DNA of 64,000 bases, from contig NZ_JAHXBU010000045.1 in assembly GCF_020178975.1 (NCBI RefSeq), forward strand, positions 62,001 through 126,000. Reading direction: 5' to 3'. Positions 18,495 through 27,225 of the stretch are shown here, piece by piece. The DNA is from Cesiribacter sp. SM1. GTDB lineage: Bacteria > Bacteroidota > Bacteroidia > Cytophagales > Cyclobacteriaceae. The notes beneath the pieces are model-generated. The model was given only the letters and a program-made list of their open reading frames with translations. It searched no databases and was not told the origin of the DNA. Made by a program: the position numbers and the translations under genes. Numbering within the stretch: the first letter of the stretch is position 1; each line of letters opens with the position of its first letter.

Positions 18495-19715
18495 ATGAAA
18501 AATATAAAGAAGTCAGGAGCAATGCCTGCCTGGCAGGACTTGTTTTTTAACATTTACAAAGGTTCAAATCCTGATTTTGCAGTCAGTATCATCAGCTTTG
18601 CAGCAATAATACTCCTGCTGTTAATAACAGTTGCTCCTGCCCACGCCCAGAAAGCAAACCTGTTTACCCGTTACTGGAACAGCCTGGTAAATGATACCAC
18701 TGAAACTTCCAGACCCAAGTTTCTTATTTACCCTACCCTGGCCTATGCGCCCGAAACCAGCTGGGAAATTGGGTTGAGAAGTCTTTATGTCTATTATGCC
18801 AAAAGGGATACAACTAACCGGTTGAGCGAAATAAACGGCTTTACCTTTTACACCATTGAAAATCAATACGGCCTTTGGTTCGACCATGCCTTGTACTCTC
18901 ACCAGGATAAATGGATTTTCCCCGGACGCCTGCGGTTTCAAAGCTTTCCCCTGCTCTATTTTGGCATAGGGCCTGATTCTCCTTCTGATCATATTGCCCA
19001 GGTAGATAACACCCTTATACAAATAAGGGAAAGGGCTCTCAGAAGAATATACCCTAACCTGTACCTGGGGCTTGAACTTGACTTCCAGAGCTTAAGCGCT
19101 GTTGATTTTATAGCTGCAGGCAGCGAAAATATTGAGCTGCCGGCTGGCAGTACGGGATCCACCAACCTTGCATTTGGCCTCGGACTCGTCTACGACAAAC
19201 GCCACAATGTACTGAATGTCAGGGAAGGAATCTTTTCGGAGCTGGCTTTCTTAAGGTACGACAACAGCTGGGGCAGTGATTTTTCCTGGTCCTCTATCCT
19301 ATCCGACAACCGCTTTTATAAAAGCATTAACGAGAGAGATGTGCTGGCAGCCCAGCTATTGGGTCAGTTTAACAGAGGCACTGTACCCTTTAACCAGCTG
19401 GCGCTGATGGGAGGAGAAAGCATTAACAGGGGCTACTACTATGGGCGTTACCGCGATAAAAATCAACTGGCCGCTCAGCTGGAGTATCGTATGCTCCCGT
19501 TTTCTTTCGCCAAAAGATGGGGTGCAGCCGTATTTGGCAGCACCGGCACTGTTTTCGATAGTGTTAAAAACCTTACCATCAGTGATTTTGTATGGTCGGG
19601 TGGTGGTGGCGTCCGTTTTCTGATTTTCCCTAAGAAAGATATCTTCACCCGGCTGGATGTAGCTTTTACCAGGGAAGGACCCGGTGTATACATATTTATC
19701 GGCGAAGCTTTTTAA
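18495..19715 (+). CDS. BamA/TamA-like outer membrane beta-barrel (surface antigen D15 family)
   Basis: Starting at the ATG at 18495 gives 406 residues; a TTG at 18471 would add eight. After a rather long signal segment (hydrophobic FAAIILLLLITVAPAHAQ, cleaved near residue 52) the chain consists of alternating strands that match the D15/Omp85 barrel. The signature GGGVRFLIFP and the last strand, GPGVYIFIGEAF ending in Phe, fit outer-membrane insertion. No POTRA repeats are seen, so it is a barrel-only member (patatin-associated or TpsB-like) and not BamA itself. Its substrate or partner is unknown. It is convergent with the DUF885 gene. Confidence 0.82.
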   Translation: MKNIKKSGAMPAWQDLFFNIYKGSNPDFAVSIISFAAIILLLLITVAPAHAQKANLFTRYWNSLVNDTTETSRPKFLIYPTLAYAPETSWEIGLRSLYVYYAKRDTTNRLSEINGFTFYTIENQYGLWFDHALYSHQDKWIFPGRLRFQSFPLLYFGIGPDSPSDHIAQVDNTLIQIRERALRRIYPNLYLGLELDFQSLSAVDFIAAGSENIELPAGSTGSTNLAFGLGLVYDKRHNVLNVREGIFSELAFLRYDNSWGSDFSWSSILSDNRFYKSINERDVLAAQLLGQFNRGTVPFNQLALMGGESINRGYYYGRYRDKNQLAAQLEYRMLPFSFAKRWGAAVFGSTGTVFDSVKNLTISDFVWSGGGGVRFLIFPKKDIFTRLDVAFTREGPGVYIFIGEAF

Positions 19716-19796
19716 GCACCAGAGTAAATGCAGCCACAAATACTCCCACTGTTAGTAACAATTGGCAGCAGAGAAAACAGTTCAATAAATACAAAA

Positions 19797-19839
19797 AGCT
19801 GGCTGTGTTTAGGGCATAAAGCCTTTACCACCGCCAGCT
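19797..19839 (+). terminator. Hairpin terminator after the BamA-like gene
   Basis: AGCTGGC (19797-19803) pairs with GCCAGCT (19833-19839), with a further imperfect GGGC/GCC stem in the loop and a T-rich stretch (CTTCTTTCT) right after. It lies between convergent genes. Confidence 0.5.
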
Positions 19840-19921
19840 CTTCTTTCTGTAATGAGCAACGTGCACAGAGGGTTTAAACCTGGTGGCTGGCAGGTGCTTT
19901 ACCTGCTTTGCGCCAGACTAA

Positions 19922-21778
19922 TTAACCTCTCTTTTGGGCAACCCAGTCATTTACCATATCTTCCAGAATATTCAGGGGAAGTGCTCCATTGGTGAGCACC
20001 ACATCATGGAATTCCCGGATATCGAAACGGTCGCCCAGCTCCTGTTTAGCCCCTTCACGAAGTTCCAGAATCTTCATCATACCAATTTTATAGGCTGTTG
20101 CCTGCGATGGCATTACTATGTGACGATCTACCATGCTGGTTATTTCTGATTCCGGCGCGGAGGCATGGGCACGGTAATAATCGAGGCCCTGCTGGCGGCT
20201 CCATTTTTTGCTATGGATGCCAGTGTCTACCACCAGGCGGCAGGCGCGCCACATTTCCATGTTCAGGCGGCCAAAGTCGGAATAGGGATCCTGGTAGGCA
20301 CCAATTTCCTTGGGTAGTAGCTCGCAGTACAAGCCCCAGCCCTCGGTATAGGCTGTAAAGCCACCAAAGCGCCTGAACTTAGGAATTCCCTGCAGTTCCT
20401 GGGCAATGGCCAGCTGCATATGGTGCCCCGGAATACCCTCGTGGTAGGCCAGGGCCTCCATTTCCCATTTAGGCATAGCTTTTATGTTGTACAGGTTGGC
20501 ATAGTAAATGCCCGGTCTTGATCCATCCGGGGCCGGCGAAGAATAAAAGGCTTTGCCGGCAGACTTTTCGCGAAAAGGTTCCACTGCTTTTACTATCATA
20601 TCGGCTTTAGGCTTGGTGAGGAATAGCTCATCCAGGCGCCCCCGCATGTTGTTAATGATTACCGTGGCAGAGTCGAGGTATTGCCTGCGGCCTTCCTGGG
20701 TATCGGGATAGAAAAAGCGGGGGTCTTCTTTGGTAAAAGCAAAGAACTCCTGCAGGCTACCACTAAAGCCTACCTGCTGCATGATCTTTTTCATCTCGCC
20801 TTCAATGCGGGCCACCTCGCTAAGACCAATTTCATGTATCTGGTCTGCAGTGAGGTTAGTGGTGGTAGTTCCTTTTAAGGCTGCATTATAATAATCGGCC
20901 CCTTCCGGAAAACGCCACACCCCTTCTTCCATAGGCGCTCTTTTTTCCTGCTCAGCCAGGAAAGCAATGAGCCGCTCATAGGCTGGTTTTACAGAATTAT
21001 TCAGCGCCTGCGTTGCTTCCTGTACCAGGCTTTTCTTCTGGCTATCGCTTAGCGCCTGCACCGCATTTACCTTTTTCTGAAAATCTTCCAGCAGCGGGCT
21101 GGTGGCTGTGGATTTATCGAAGGGCGCACCGCTGATTACATTGCGGCTGTCGCTAAGCACCAGGGGGAAGAGAAACTTTGGAAGTACGGCCCCCTGCTTT
21201 TCATTGATGGTCAGGTTTTCGATCACACCATCCATCAGCCCATTTACTTTTGAAAGGCGGGCAATATAAGCCCGGGCATCTTCTTCGTTGGTGACCTGGT
21301 GAAAGTTGATGAGAAAAGCCGGAATGGTAGACTGCCAGCCGAACATCTGGTTTAGAGGATAACTGTAGTGCCTGTACTGGAAAGCTTTGCTTGCCTTTTG
21401 GGCCTGTTCTTCCCAGATCTTATAGCTTAGCCTCGTAGATTCATCCAGGGCATTATAATCGATGGAATCGCGCAGGTACCGCAGATCTGCCAGAAGCATT
21501 TCCTGCTCCCGGATTGCAAACACATCCGATACGTCATCCCACTGGTCCTGGTTTTCTTTTATTCCCAGCTGCGTTTGCCGCATAGGGCTGCGCTCCAGTG
21601 ATTCGTTGAAGGTTCGCTCAAAGAAGTTATTGGCTTTCTGTGATTCTGCCGTTATCTGTTCGGTACTATATACTGGGGTGCTTGTTGTGGTGCTTTCAGT
21701 TTGTGTGCTTTGCGGTGAGGAACATGCACCTCCTAACAAAAGGAACAGCAATAATGAGTGTATCTTTTTTACTTTCAT
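19922..21778 (-). CDS. DUF885 family lipoprotein (putative zinc peptidase)
   Basis: This 618-residue protein has a lipoprotein signal (LLLLGGACSSPQ, Cys19) and a Ser/Thr-rich linker up to about residue 38, then a full DUF885 domain. The canonical motif YHEGIPGHHMQ is present (His446, Glu447, His452), followed by the conserved YTEGWGLYCE block (second Glu ligand), and near the C-terminus ATAYKIGMMKILELRE. It is therefore expected to bind zinc and to act in the periplasm or at the outer membrane. The role is unknown in the family; peptidase activity is presumed. The gene stands alone and is transcribed toward the BamA-like gene. Confidence 0.9.
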   Translation of the reverse strand: MKVKKIHSLLLFLLLGGACSSPQSTQTESTTTSTPVYSTEQITAESQKANNFFERTFNESLERSPMRQTQLGIKENQDQWDDVSDVFAIREQEMLLADLRYLRDSIDYNALDESTRLSYKIWEEQAQKASKAFQYRHYSYPLNQMFGWQSTIPAFLINFHQVTNEEDARAYIARLSKVNGLMDGVIENLTINEKQGAVLPKFLFPLVLSDSRNVISGAPFDKSTATSPLLEDFQKKVNAVQALSDSQKKSLVQEATQALNNSVKPAYERLIAFLAEQEKRAPMEEGVWRFPEGADYYNAALKGTTTTNLTADQIHEIGLSEVARIEGEMKKIMQQVGFSGSLQEFFAFTKEDPRFFYPDTQEGRRQYLDSATVIINNMRGRLDELFLTKPKADMIVKAVEPFREKSAGKAFYSSPAPDGSRPGIYYANLYNIKAMPKWEMEALAYHEGIPGHHMQLAIAQELQGIPKFRRFGGFTAYTEGWGLYCELLPKEIGAYQDPYSDFGRLNMEMWRACRLVVDTGIHSKKWSRQQGLDYYRAHASAPESEITSMVDRHIVMPSQATAYKIGMMKILELREGAKQELGDRFDIREFHDVVLTNGALPLNILEDMVNDWVAQKRG

Positions 21779-22173
21779 GCTGATGAATAATTACGATCAA
21801 TGCCCGTAATATCGGTGCATTTTTTGAAAAGGAGAAATTTCACCTGATACGCCCTATACTCATAAACAGCTAGATACCTGCAGCTAGGGCAGTACCAAAA
21901 ATGATAATCCAACACCATAATGCCCGCCTATTGTGTTTAAGTTCAGGTACTCCGAAGAGCTTTGATAGCAAATGACTACATAAGGGTGCTGCAGCTTCTT
22001 TTTAATCAAGACAGGCAGTTTTTTTTCTGTAGCATTCGCTGAATTATTCATTTGTGCCGGAGACTTTCGGTCGCGGGCTTTCCCCTGCTGCTGTGCTTTT
22101 TTTTTTCAACAACCAGGCTATGTGAGGGTTACCTTTTAGTATTCATTGATTTTTTCACCAATAAAAAAACCAA
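21779..22173. other. Intergenic promoter region of divergent genes
   Basis: This 395-base region lies between the DUF885 gene (minus) and the T9SS surface protein (plus). It is AT-richer than its neighbours, with no coding frame of note; promoters for both should be here, but no clear TTTG/TAnnTTTG pair was identified. Confidence 0.4.
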
Positions 22174-24324
22174 ATGCATAAACTTTTATCTGCTTTTTTA
22201 CTCCTTTTTCTTTTCATGGCAGCAAACCCAGCAGCTGCTCAGAGCATTAAATTTATCGTAACAGATGCCAACGACGACAGCAATGCCCGTGACGCCAACC
22301 CAGGCGACGGAGTCTGTGAAGATGGAGCCGGGCGCTGCACGCTCAGGGCAGCCATTGATGAAGCCAATGCCAGTGACGGGCTGGATGTAACCATAGTAAT
22401 TCCGGGCTTTTTACCGGGTGGCAATTCCGGGAACTATACCCTGTCGCGGGTAGCCCCAAACGATGCCGACAATACCTATGAGAACAACAATAACTACGGC
22501 GACCTGGATGTAAACGGCAGCTTTAGCTCTCTGCTCCTGCAGGGTACCGGAACGCCCGGACCTACCATCAGCATTAGCCCCAATGACCGTATCCTGGATC
22601 TGGTCTCGGGCAGCCCGGTTACTATTGAGCGCATTCACTTTACCGGAGGTACGGCCCGTGCAGGTAAAAACGGAAATGCCGACAACTCCGGACCCAATGG
22701 CATAGACGGTCAGGATGGTGAAGATGGTGGTGCCCTGCGTATCGGGTCGGGCCTTACAGTAGACATGGACCAGGTTACTTTCAGCAGCAACTTTACGCAG
22801 AGCGGCGGCAATGGTGCAGCACCTGCCAGCTCTATTGATCTGATAGATGGTGGCAACGGCGGTAGTGGCGGTAATGGTGGTGCTGTTTTCATTGGTCAGG
22901 ATGCCGATGTAACCATTAACCGGGCAACCATTTCCGGTAACGGCACTGGCGACGGTGGCAGTCCGGCTACTGGCCAGTCTGATGGAGCGCCCGCCGATGG
23001 TGGCCGGGGCGGCAATGCCGGCAATGGTGCCGCTATTTATAATGCCGGTACCTTGCGGCTTACCAACTCTACCATTACCGATAACCTGGGTGGCGATCCA
23101 ACCAGTGGTGCTGCAGGCGTTAACGGCGGCGAGCGCGGCGAAGACGGAGAAGGCGGCTCCGGCGGCGGTATTGCCCACGCCCGCTATATTGATGGCGAAG
23201 AAGTAACAGAGGGTTCTTCAACCATCAAAAACAATATCATAGCCGGCAACTCTGCTGGTGATGATACCGAAAACGGCAAGCAGCCAGGCACCGATTTTTA
23301 CGATAATAAGGGTGGAAAAACCTTTACCTCGGAAGGCTATAACCTGGTGGGCACCAAAAATGCTTCAGGTGCCTTTCGTTTGAAAGAGGGAGATGAAATT
23401 GTCAAGGGAGATGTGGGAATCAACCCCAGGCTCAACAGCCTGAACCAGAACGACGACGAAGCTGTACCCACCCGCTCATTGCAGGCAGATAGTCCTGCCC
23501 TCAATGCCGGTACCAATACCACAGACAATAATTTTGATGCACGCGGCTTTATCCGTCCGCAGGGTGAGCAGGCTGATAAGGGTGCCTACGAAGCCAACAG
23601 TGAACGCATGCAGGCTTCCCTGGAGATTACTGATTTTAACGTTGGCGTTACCGAGGAAAACCTGGTAGATAATGATATAGAATTCGTTGAGATCACCAAC
23701 ACCGGCAATTACCCTGTTCAGATGGACGATCATGTTGTGGTAGGCTTTGGCCCTGATGATATCTCCTGTATTTCCATTAACCTGTACGGAGAGCTGCAGC
23801 CTGGTGAAACTTTCAAAATTGGTGATCCTGCCTTAAAGAGCATTGATCATCAGATTCAGCTGGATTATGTTGGTGGCTGTGGTGATGGAAACAACCAGTT
23901 TTCTGATCAGGAGGGATCTCTTGCCGTGTACGAAGGCGGAACCAGCAGCATTGGCACCGGTTTTGAAATAGGCAATTATGAGGCAGTTAGAAAAGACCTG
24001 CTAAGGTACACCAACAGCCTTGCCGGCAGCCGTACCAAGCCTTTAGCAGACAAGCAGGCCGCCGCCGGTAGCTTTACGGCCTATCCTAACCCGCTGTCGC
24101 AGGATGGACTGTGGCTGGAGTTTCCTGCCATGGAACAAAAAGAAGTAGTAAGGGCTTACATTTCTGACCTTAGCGGCAGAATTTTGGCAGCAAAAGCTTT
24201 TACTGTAGAAAAATCAGGCAGCAGGCATCACTGGAATATGGAGCATGGCGAGTGGTCTGGCGGCATGTACCTGCTAATCATTAAAGGGGAGCAGACCAAC
24301 CTGAGATTTAAGCTGATGAAATAG
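22174..24324 (+). CDS. T9SS-secreted CSLREA/LTD-domain surface protein
   Basis: This 716-residue secreted protein has a signal peptide (1-22, ending AAAQS) and a CSLREA-type domain at once after it (DANPGDGVCEDGAGRCTLRAAIDEAN). A parallel-beta-helix region rich in Gly, Asn and Asp follows (about 110-440), including a long Gly-Gly-Asn/Asp stretch at about 215-330, and then the choice-of-anchor Q ending (DARGFIRPQGEQADKGAYE). Next comes a lamin-tail-like domain (about 475-590). The protein ends with a type A type IX secretion sorting domain (YPNPLSQDG to the final LRFKLMK). It is therefore exported through the outer membrane and probably anchored or released at the surface. An adhesive or structural role is likely but unproven. 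Confidence 0.88.
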   Translation: MHKLLSAFLLLFLFMAANPAAAQSIKFIVTDANDDSNARDANPGDGVCEDGAGRCTLRAAIDEANASDGLDVTIVIPGFLPGGNSGNYTLSRVAPNDADNTYENNNNYGDLDVNGSFSSLLLQGTGTPGPTISISPNDRILDLVSGSPVTIERIHFTGGTARAGKNGNADNSGPNGIDGQDGEDGGALRIGSGLTVDMDQVTFSSNFTQSGGNGAAPASSIDLIDGGNGGSGGNGGAVFIGQDADVTINRATISGNGTGDGGSPATGQSDGAPADGGRGGNAGNGAAIYNAGTLRLTNSTITDNLGGDPTSGAAGVNGGERGEDGEGGSGGGIAHARYIDGEEVTEGSSTIKNNIIAGNSAGDDTENGKQPGTDFYDNKGGKTFTSEGYNLVGTKNASGAFRLKEGDEIVKGDVGINPRLNSLNQNDDEAVPTRSLQADSPALNAGTNTTDNNFDARGFIRPQGEQADKGAYEANSERMQASLEITDFNVGVTEENLVDNDIEFVEITNTGNYPVQMDDHVVVGFGPDDISCISINLYGELQPGETFKIGDPALKSIDHQIQLDYVGGCGDGNNQFSDQEGSLAVYEGGTSSIGTGFEIGNYEAVRKDLLRYTNSLAGSRTKPLADKQAAAGSFTAYPNPLSQDGLWLEFPAMEQKEVVRAYISDLSGRILAAKAFTVEKSGSRHHWNMEHGEWSGGMYLLIIKGEQTNLRFKLMK

Positions 24325-24337
24325 CAATTACACATAT

Positions 24338-24372
24338 AAAACGGCCATAGAGCATATTCTATGGCCGTTTTT
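24338..24372 (+). terminator. Strong rho-independent terminator, bidirectional
   Basis: AAAACGGCCATAGA pairs with TCTATGGCCGTTTT around the short loop GCATAT, with T-rich sequence following. It is symmetrical enough to act for both the T9SS protein gene and the minus-strand LLM gene. Confidence 0.85.
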
Positions 24373-24572
24373 CATTTATTTAAATAAGTGTAAGGGGTAG
24401 TTACTTACTCAAAAATGAGAATCCCCTCTAAGGCTGAAATCACTGCTACCTACACCAGCAGTCCTGCTCACAAACAAAATACAGCCTTCGTGCTGTATCC
24501 GGATATTGCTGCCAAGGGTGCTGCACTAATTTAATCACTTCCCGGCAAGGTGGTGCAGGTGTAATATTGATA

Positions 24573-25589
24573 CTACACCACTTGGGATTCCTTCATGATG
24601 TCGGCAAAAAGCCTGTAGGACTTCACCCGGTCCTGGTGATCATAGATGTGCGAAACCACCATCAGCTCGTTTACACTGGTTTCCATCAAAAATTCCTGGG
24701 TCTTTTTCTTCACTGTTTCCTTGCTGCCAATAAAGGCGTATTTTAGCATGCGCTGAAAAGCAGGATTCTGCGCCAACTCTCTTATTTCCGGCGTAGGATC
24801 AAAGGGCGGCTGTATGTAATCCGGCTTGTTTGTCAGTACACCCAGCATCATTTTGATCAGTGAGGTTGCTAGTTTTTCGGCCTCGGTGTCGGTATCGGCT
24901 GCAATTACATTGATGCAGGCAATGGTGTAAGGCTCCTGCAAATACTCCGAAGGCTGAAAATTATTGTAATATATGTTCAGCGCCTCAAACAAATGTGTAG
25001 GAGCAAAATGACTGGCAAAAGCATAGGGCAATCCTTTTTTTGCTGCCAGCCAGGCACTGTCGGTGCTCGACCCTAAAATATATATGGGCACTTCTACACC
25101 CTCGGCTACCGTGGCTCTTACTTTTGCGCTGCTGTTTTCTGTAGAAAAGTACTGCTGAATCTGGCTTACTTCTTCAGGAAACTGGTAGACTGCCTGCATT
25201 CTGTCGGAGCGAATGGCATGAGCCGTTACCTGGTCTGTACCGGGGGCCCTGCCAAGGCCCAGGTCTATGCGGTTGGGAAACAGCGAGCCCAGCGTACCAA
25301 ATTGTTCGGCAACAATCAGGGGCGAATGGTTAGGCAGCATAATGCCACCCGAACCAACCCTGATTTTACTGGTACCACCGGCTACGTGGGCAATCAGCAC
25401 CGATGTAGCTGAACTGGCAATGCTGATCATGTTATGATGTTCGGCAAGCCAGAATCTTGTGTAACCAAATTCTTCAGCACGGCGGGCCAGGTCTAAGCTG
25501 TTTTCAAAAGCATCGGCTGGTGTAGCACCTGCTGCCACAGTAGCCAGCTCTAATACTGAATAGGGTATGTTCTTTAAGTTTGTAGACAT
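24573..25589 (-). CDS. LLM class flavin-dependent oxidoreductase
   Basis: This 338-residue protein is a bacterial-luciferase-like monooxygenase of the MsnO8/LuxA-like group. Signatures are YSVLELATVAAG near the start, RFWLAEHHNM (residues 42-51), IRVGSGGIMLPNHSP and FPNRIDLGLGRAPGTD. The fold is a TIM barrel that uses reduced FMN supplied by a partner reductase. An NADPH-dependent FMN reductase gene lies 1.6 kb away on the other strand (27226-27789), but nothing links them directly. The oxidised substrate is unknown. Length fits the family. It is monocistronic. Confidence 0.9.
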   Translation of the reverse strand: MSTNLKNIPYSVLELATVAAGATPADAFENSLDLARRAEEFGYTRFWLAEHHNMISIASSATSVLIAHVAGGTSKIRVGSGGIMLPNHSPLIVAEQFGTLGSLFPNRIDLGLGRAPGTDQVTAHAIRSDRMQAVYQFPEEVSQIQQYFSTENSSAKVRATVAEGVEVPIYILGSSTDSAWLAAKKGLPYAFASHFAPTHLFEALNIYYNNFQPSEYLQEPYTIACINVIAADTDTEAEKLATSLIKMMLGVLTNKPDYIQPPFDPTPEIRELAQNPAFQRMLKYAFIGSKETVKKKTQEFLMETSVNELMVVSHIYDHQDRVKSYRLFADIMKESQVV

Positions 25590-25816
25590 GTAAAATAACT
25601 ATTTTTTATTTACTGCAGCCATTTCAAAAACTTCCCCGCAATTTAGTGTTGCAACTCCGGAATCACTCCCTTTAACAGCAGCAATTACGATTTTAGCAGC
25701 GGGGCTGCCTTTGTCAGCTGATAGTTTTCAAACTCTGGAACAAATTTCTATCCCAATTAGTCAGCTGCCTGAGCTTTTTTTCCTCTTTTCCCTTAAAGGA
25801 GGTACGCTAACCAAAA

Positions 25817-25855
25817 GAGATACTAATGAGCCCATCGCAGGTTCATTAGTATCTC
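25817..25855 (-). terminator. Rho-independent terminator of the 25927-26334 gene
   Basis: A perfect 13-base stem (GAGATACTAATGA, 25817-25829, with TCATTAGTATCTC, 25843-25855) extends by three more pairs including a G-U. On the minus strand it is followed by TTTTGG. It lies 72 bases after the stop of the minus-strand membrane protein. Confidence 0.7.
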
Positions 25856-25926
25856 CCAGACTTGAAATAGCAGCGTGAGGTGCCCTGGATTTCATAGCAG
25901 GATGCTGCCGCAAAACCCGCAAGCAT

Positions 25927-26334
25927 CTATGCCATAACTGCCTGGTGGCTTTTCTTTCGGTCATAGATTAAGCCCCAGCTGGTCCAGAGTGCTGCCAGCC
26001 CGTCGCTAAAGCAAATGATAAAGATGCTGGCAGGTACCAGGTTCTGGAAGTAAAAGAGCGTCATGATAAGAATGCCCCCTACATGCCCAATTACTTTCCA
26101 GGTATAGAAGGGAACAAAATTATGCCTGCCCATCTGCACATAGTAAAATCCCAGCACCAGGGCTAGTAAGCCTGCCATGCGTATGCCTGTTTCTGCTCCC
26201 GGCGAGAATCCCATCATCTTCAGGGTGCCTTCAGGATCGATCGTCATGCTTAATCCATTCAGGATCACGTAAACGCCCCAGCAAAGGGTACTTAGCGCCG
26301 CCTGGCTTTTTGGTTTTAAAAGAGTTGTTTTCAT
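25927..26334 (-). CDS. Four-helix membrane protein of unknown function
   Basis: This small integral membrane protein (135 residues from the ATG at 26334) has four predicted helices at about 15-32, 45-62, 75-95 and 98-118, with a basic C-terminus (YDRKKSHQ). A longer frame from 26442 would add 36 residues lacking a membrane-protein character, so I prefer the inner start. I do not recognise a named family. It is divergent from the Crp/Fnr regulator at 26543 with a 208-base gap holding two palindromes, so it is a candidate target of that regulator. Confidence 0.7.
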   Translation of the reverse strand: MKTTLLKPKSQAALSTLCWGVYVILNGLSMTIDPEGTLKMMGFSPGAETGIRMAGLLALVLGFYYVQMGRHNFVPFYTWKVIGHVGGILIMTLFYFQNLVPASIFIICFSDGLAALWTSWGLIYDRKKSHQAVMA

Positions 26335-26435
26335 AAAAGTGGTATTAGTGGTTATTAAAAATTTTCCATTGACTATGTATTGCCAGGCTTCAGCAAATGC
26401 AGCTGTAGGCATGGAGCTGTATTTGCTGCTGTATG

Positions 26436-26460
26436 CGCTCAAAAAAAATTGATTTGAGCG
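26436..26460. promoter_or_regulatory. Inverted repeat, candidate operator
   Basis: CGCTCAAA (26436-26443) and TTTGAGCG (26453-26460) are perfect arms around a 9-base A/T-rich spacer. It lies between the divergent membrane-protein and Crp/Fnr genes, about 100 bases upstream of the former. Confidence 0.4.
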
Positions 26461-26510
26461 AATAATCTTGCCTGACAGTACAAAGTAATCACCAGTAAAT
26501 GCTATATTTC

Positions 26511-26524
26511 TTGATATAGATCAA
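26511..26524. promoter_or_regulatory. Perfect FNR/CRP-family box upstream of crp/fnr gene
   Basis: TTGATATAGATCAA matches the FNR consensus TTGAT-N4-ATCAA exactly. It is centred 25 bases upstream of the ATG at 26543, right after a possible -7 element (TATATTTC, 26503-26510), so binding there would block transcription. The adjacent regulator has the matching ExxSR recognition helix, which suggests autorepression. Confidence 0.6.
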
Positions 26525-26542
26525 GGAATATTAGCTATTCCC

Positions 26543-27109
26543 ATGGGTGAAGAATTAAAGGCATACCTGGATAAAGTTGTGCCCCACGACGACGATGCGT
26601 GGCAGGCAATGCAAAGCTCGCTTAAGCGCAGGCAGCTTGCCCGGCATGAGCATTTTCTTGTGCAGGGAGAAGTATGCCGGCACCTTGGCTTTATTGCTGA
26701 GGGCTATGTGCGCCTGTATTACCTGGTGGGCGGAGAAGAGATCACCAAGGATTTCAATTTTGAAAATGAATTTTGCGGCTCTTATGCCAGCTTTATTTCC
26801 GGGCAGCCTGCCCTGTTCAATGTTATGGCCATGGAGCCTGTACGGCTGTACACCATCTCCAGGGATAGCCAGCTGATGCTCTTCGAAAACTACTTCTGCT
26901 GGCAGAAGCTGGGCAGGTTAAGCATGGAGCGCATGTTCATTAAAAAAGAACAGCGGGAAGCCTCTTTCCTGCTGGACTCACCCGAAGCACGCTACGAAAA
27001 ACTGCTCAGGGAAACGCCACACTGGGTGCAGCGGGTGCCTCTTAAATACCTTGCTTCCTACCTGGGCATTACCCCGGAAACCTTAAGCAGAATCAGAAAT
27101 AAACGTTAA
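26543..27109 (+). CDS. Crp/Fnr family transcriptional regulator
   Basis: This 188-residue protein has a cyclic-nucleotide-binding-like domain (about 25-125, with the GEVCRHLGFIAEGYVRLYY and NEFCGSYASFISG blocks) and a short C-terminal winged helix ending at the recognition helix ITPETLSRIRNKR. The E-T-L-S-R pattern corresponds to the ExxSR contact residues of FNR (Glu209, Ser212, Arg213), which read TTGAT. It lacks the N-terminal cysteine cluster of true FNR, so oxygen sensing through an Fe-S cluster is unlikely, and the ligand is unknown. A perfect TTGAT-N4-ATCAA box lies 18 bases before the start. Such short Crp-like regulators are common in Bacteroidota. Confidence 0.9.
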   Translation: MGEELKAYLDKVVPHDDDAWQAMQSSLKRRQLARHEHFLVQGEVCRHLGFIAEGYVRLYYLVGGEEITKDFNFENEFCGSYASFISGQPALFNVMAMEPVRLYTISRDSQLMLFENYFCWQKLGRLSMERMFIKKEQREASFLLDSPEARYEKLLRETPHWVQRVPLKYLASYLGITPETLSRIRNKR

Positions 27110-27225
27110 CTTAGCCTGCGGGGGAGTTCTCATCATCTGTTGGCCCATAGTTTAGAGCAGCACTTCCACATTTATAGATCTGCCCTGCTGAGGCTCCATG
27201 CCACAGGCAGAGTTTTTTAAATAGA

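Noticed and set aside
18561-18571. GGTTCAAATCC, resembling a tRNA T-loop
   Set aside because: The bases on either side do not form the five-pair T stem and no acceptor stem or anticodon arm fits; it lies in the N-terminal coding part of the BamA-like gene.
22411-23178. 255-codon minus-strand frame in the T9SS protein gene
   Set aside because: Ala/Gly/Ile/Thr-rich shadow made by the Gly-rich repeats of the plus-strand gene.
22800-23180. Repeated GGTGGCAACGGC-like sequence considered as DNA repeat or CRISPR
   Set aside because: The periodicity is in the protein (Gly/Asn-rich beta-helix); there are no uniform repeats and spacers.
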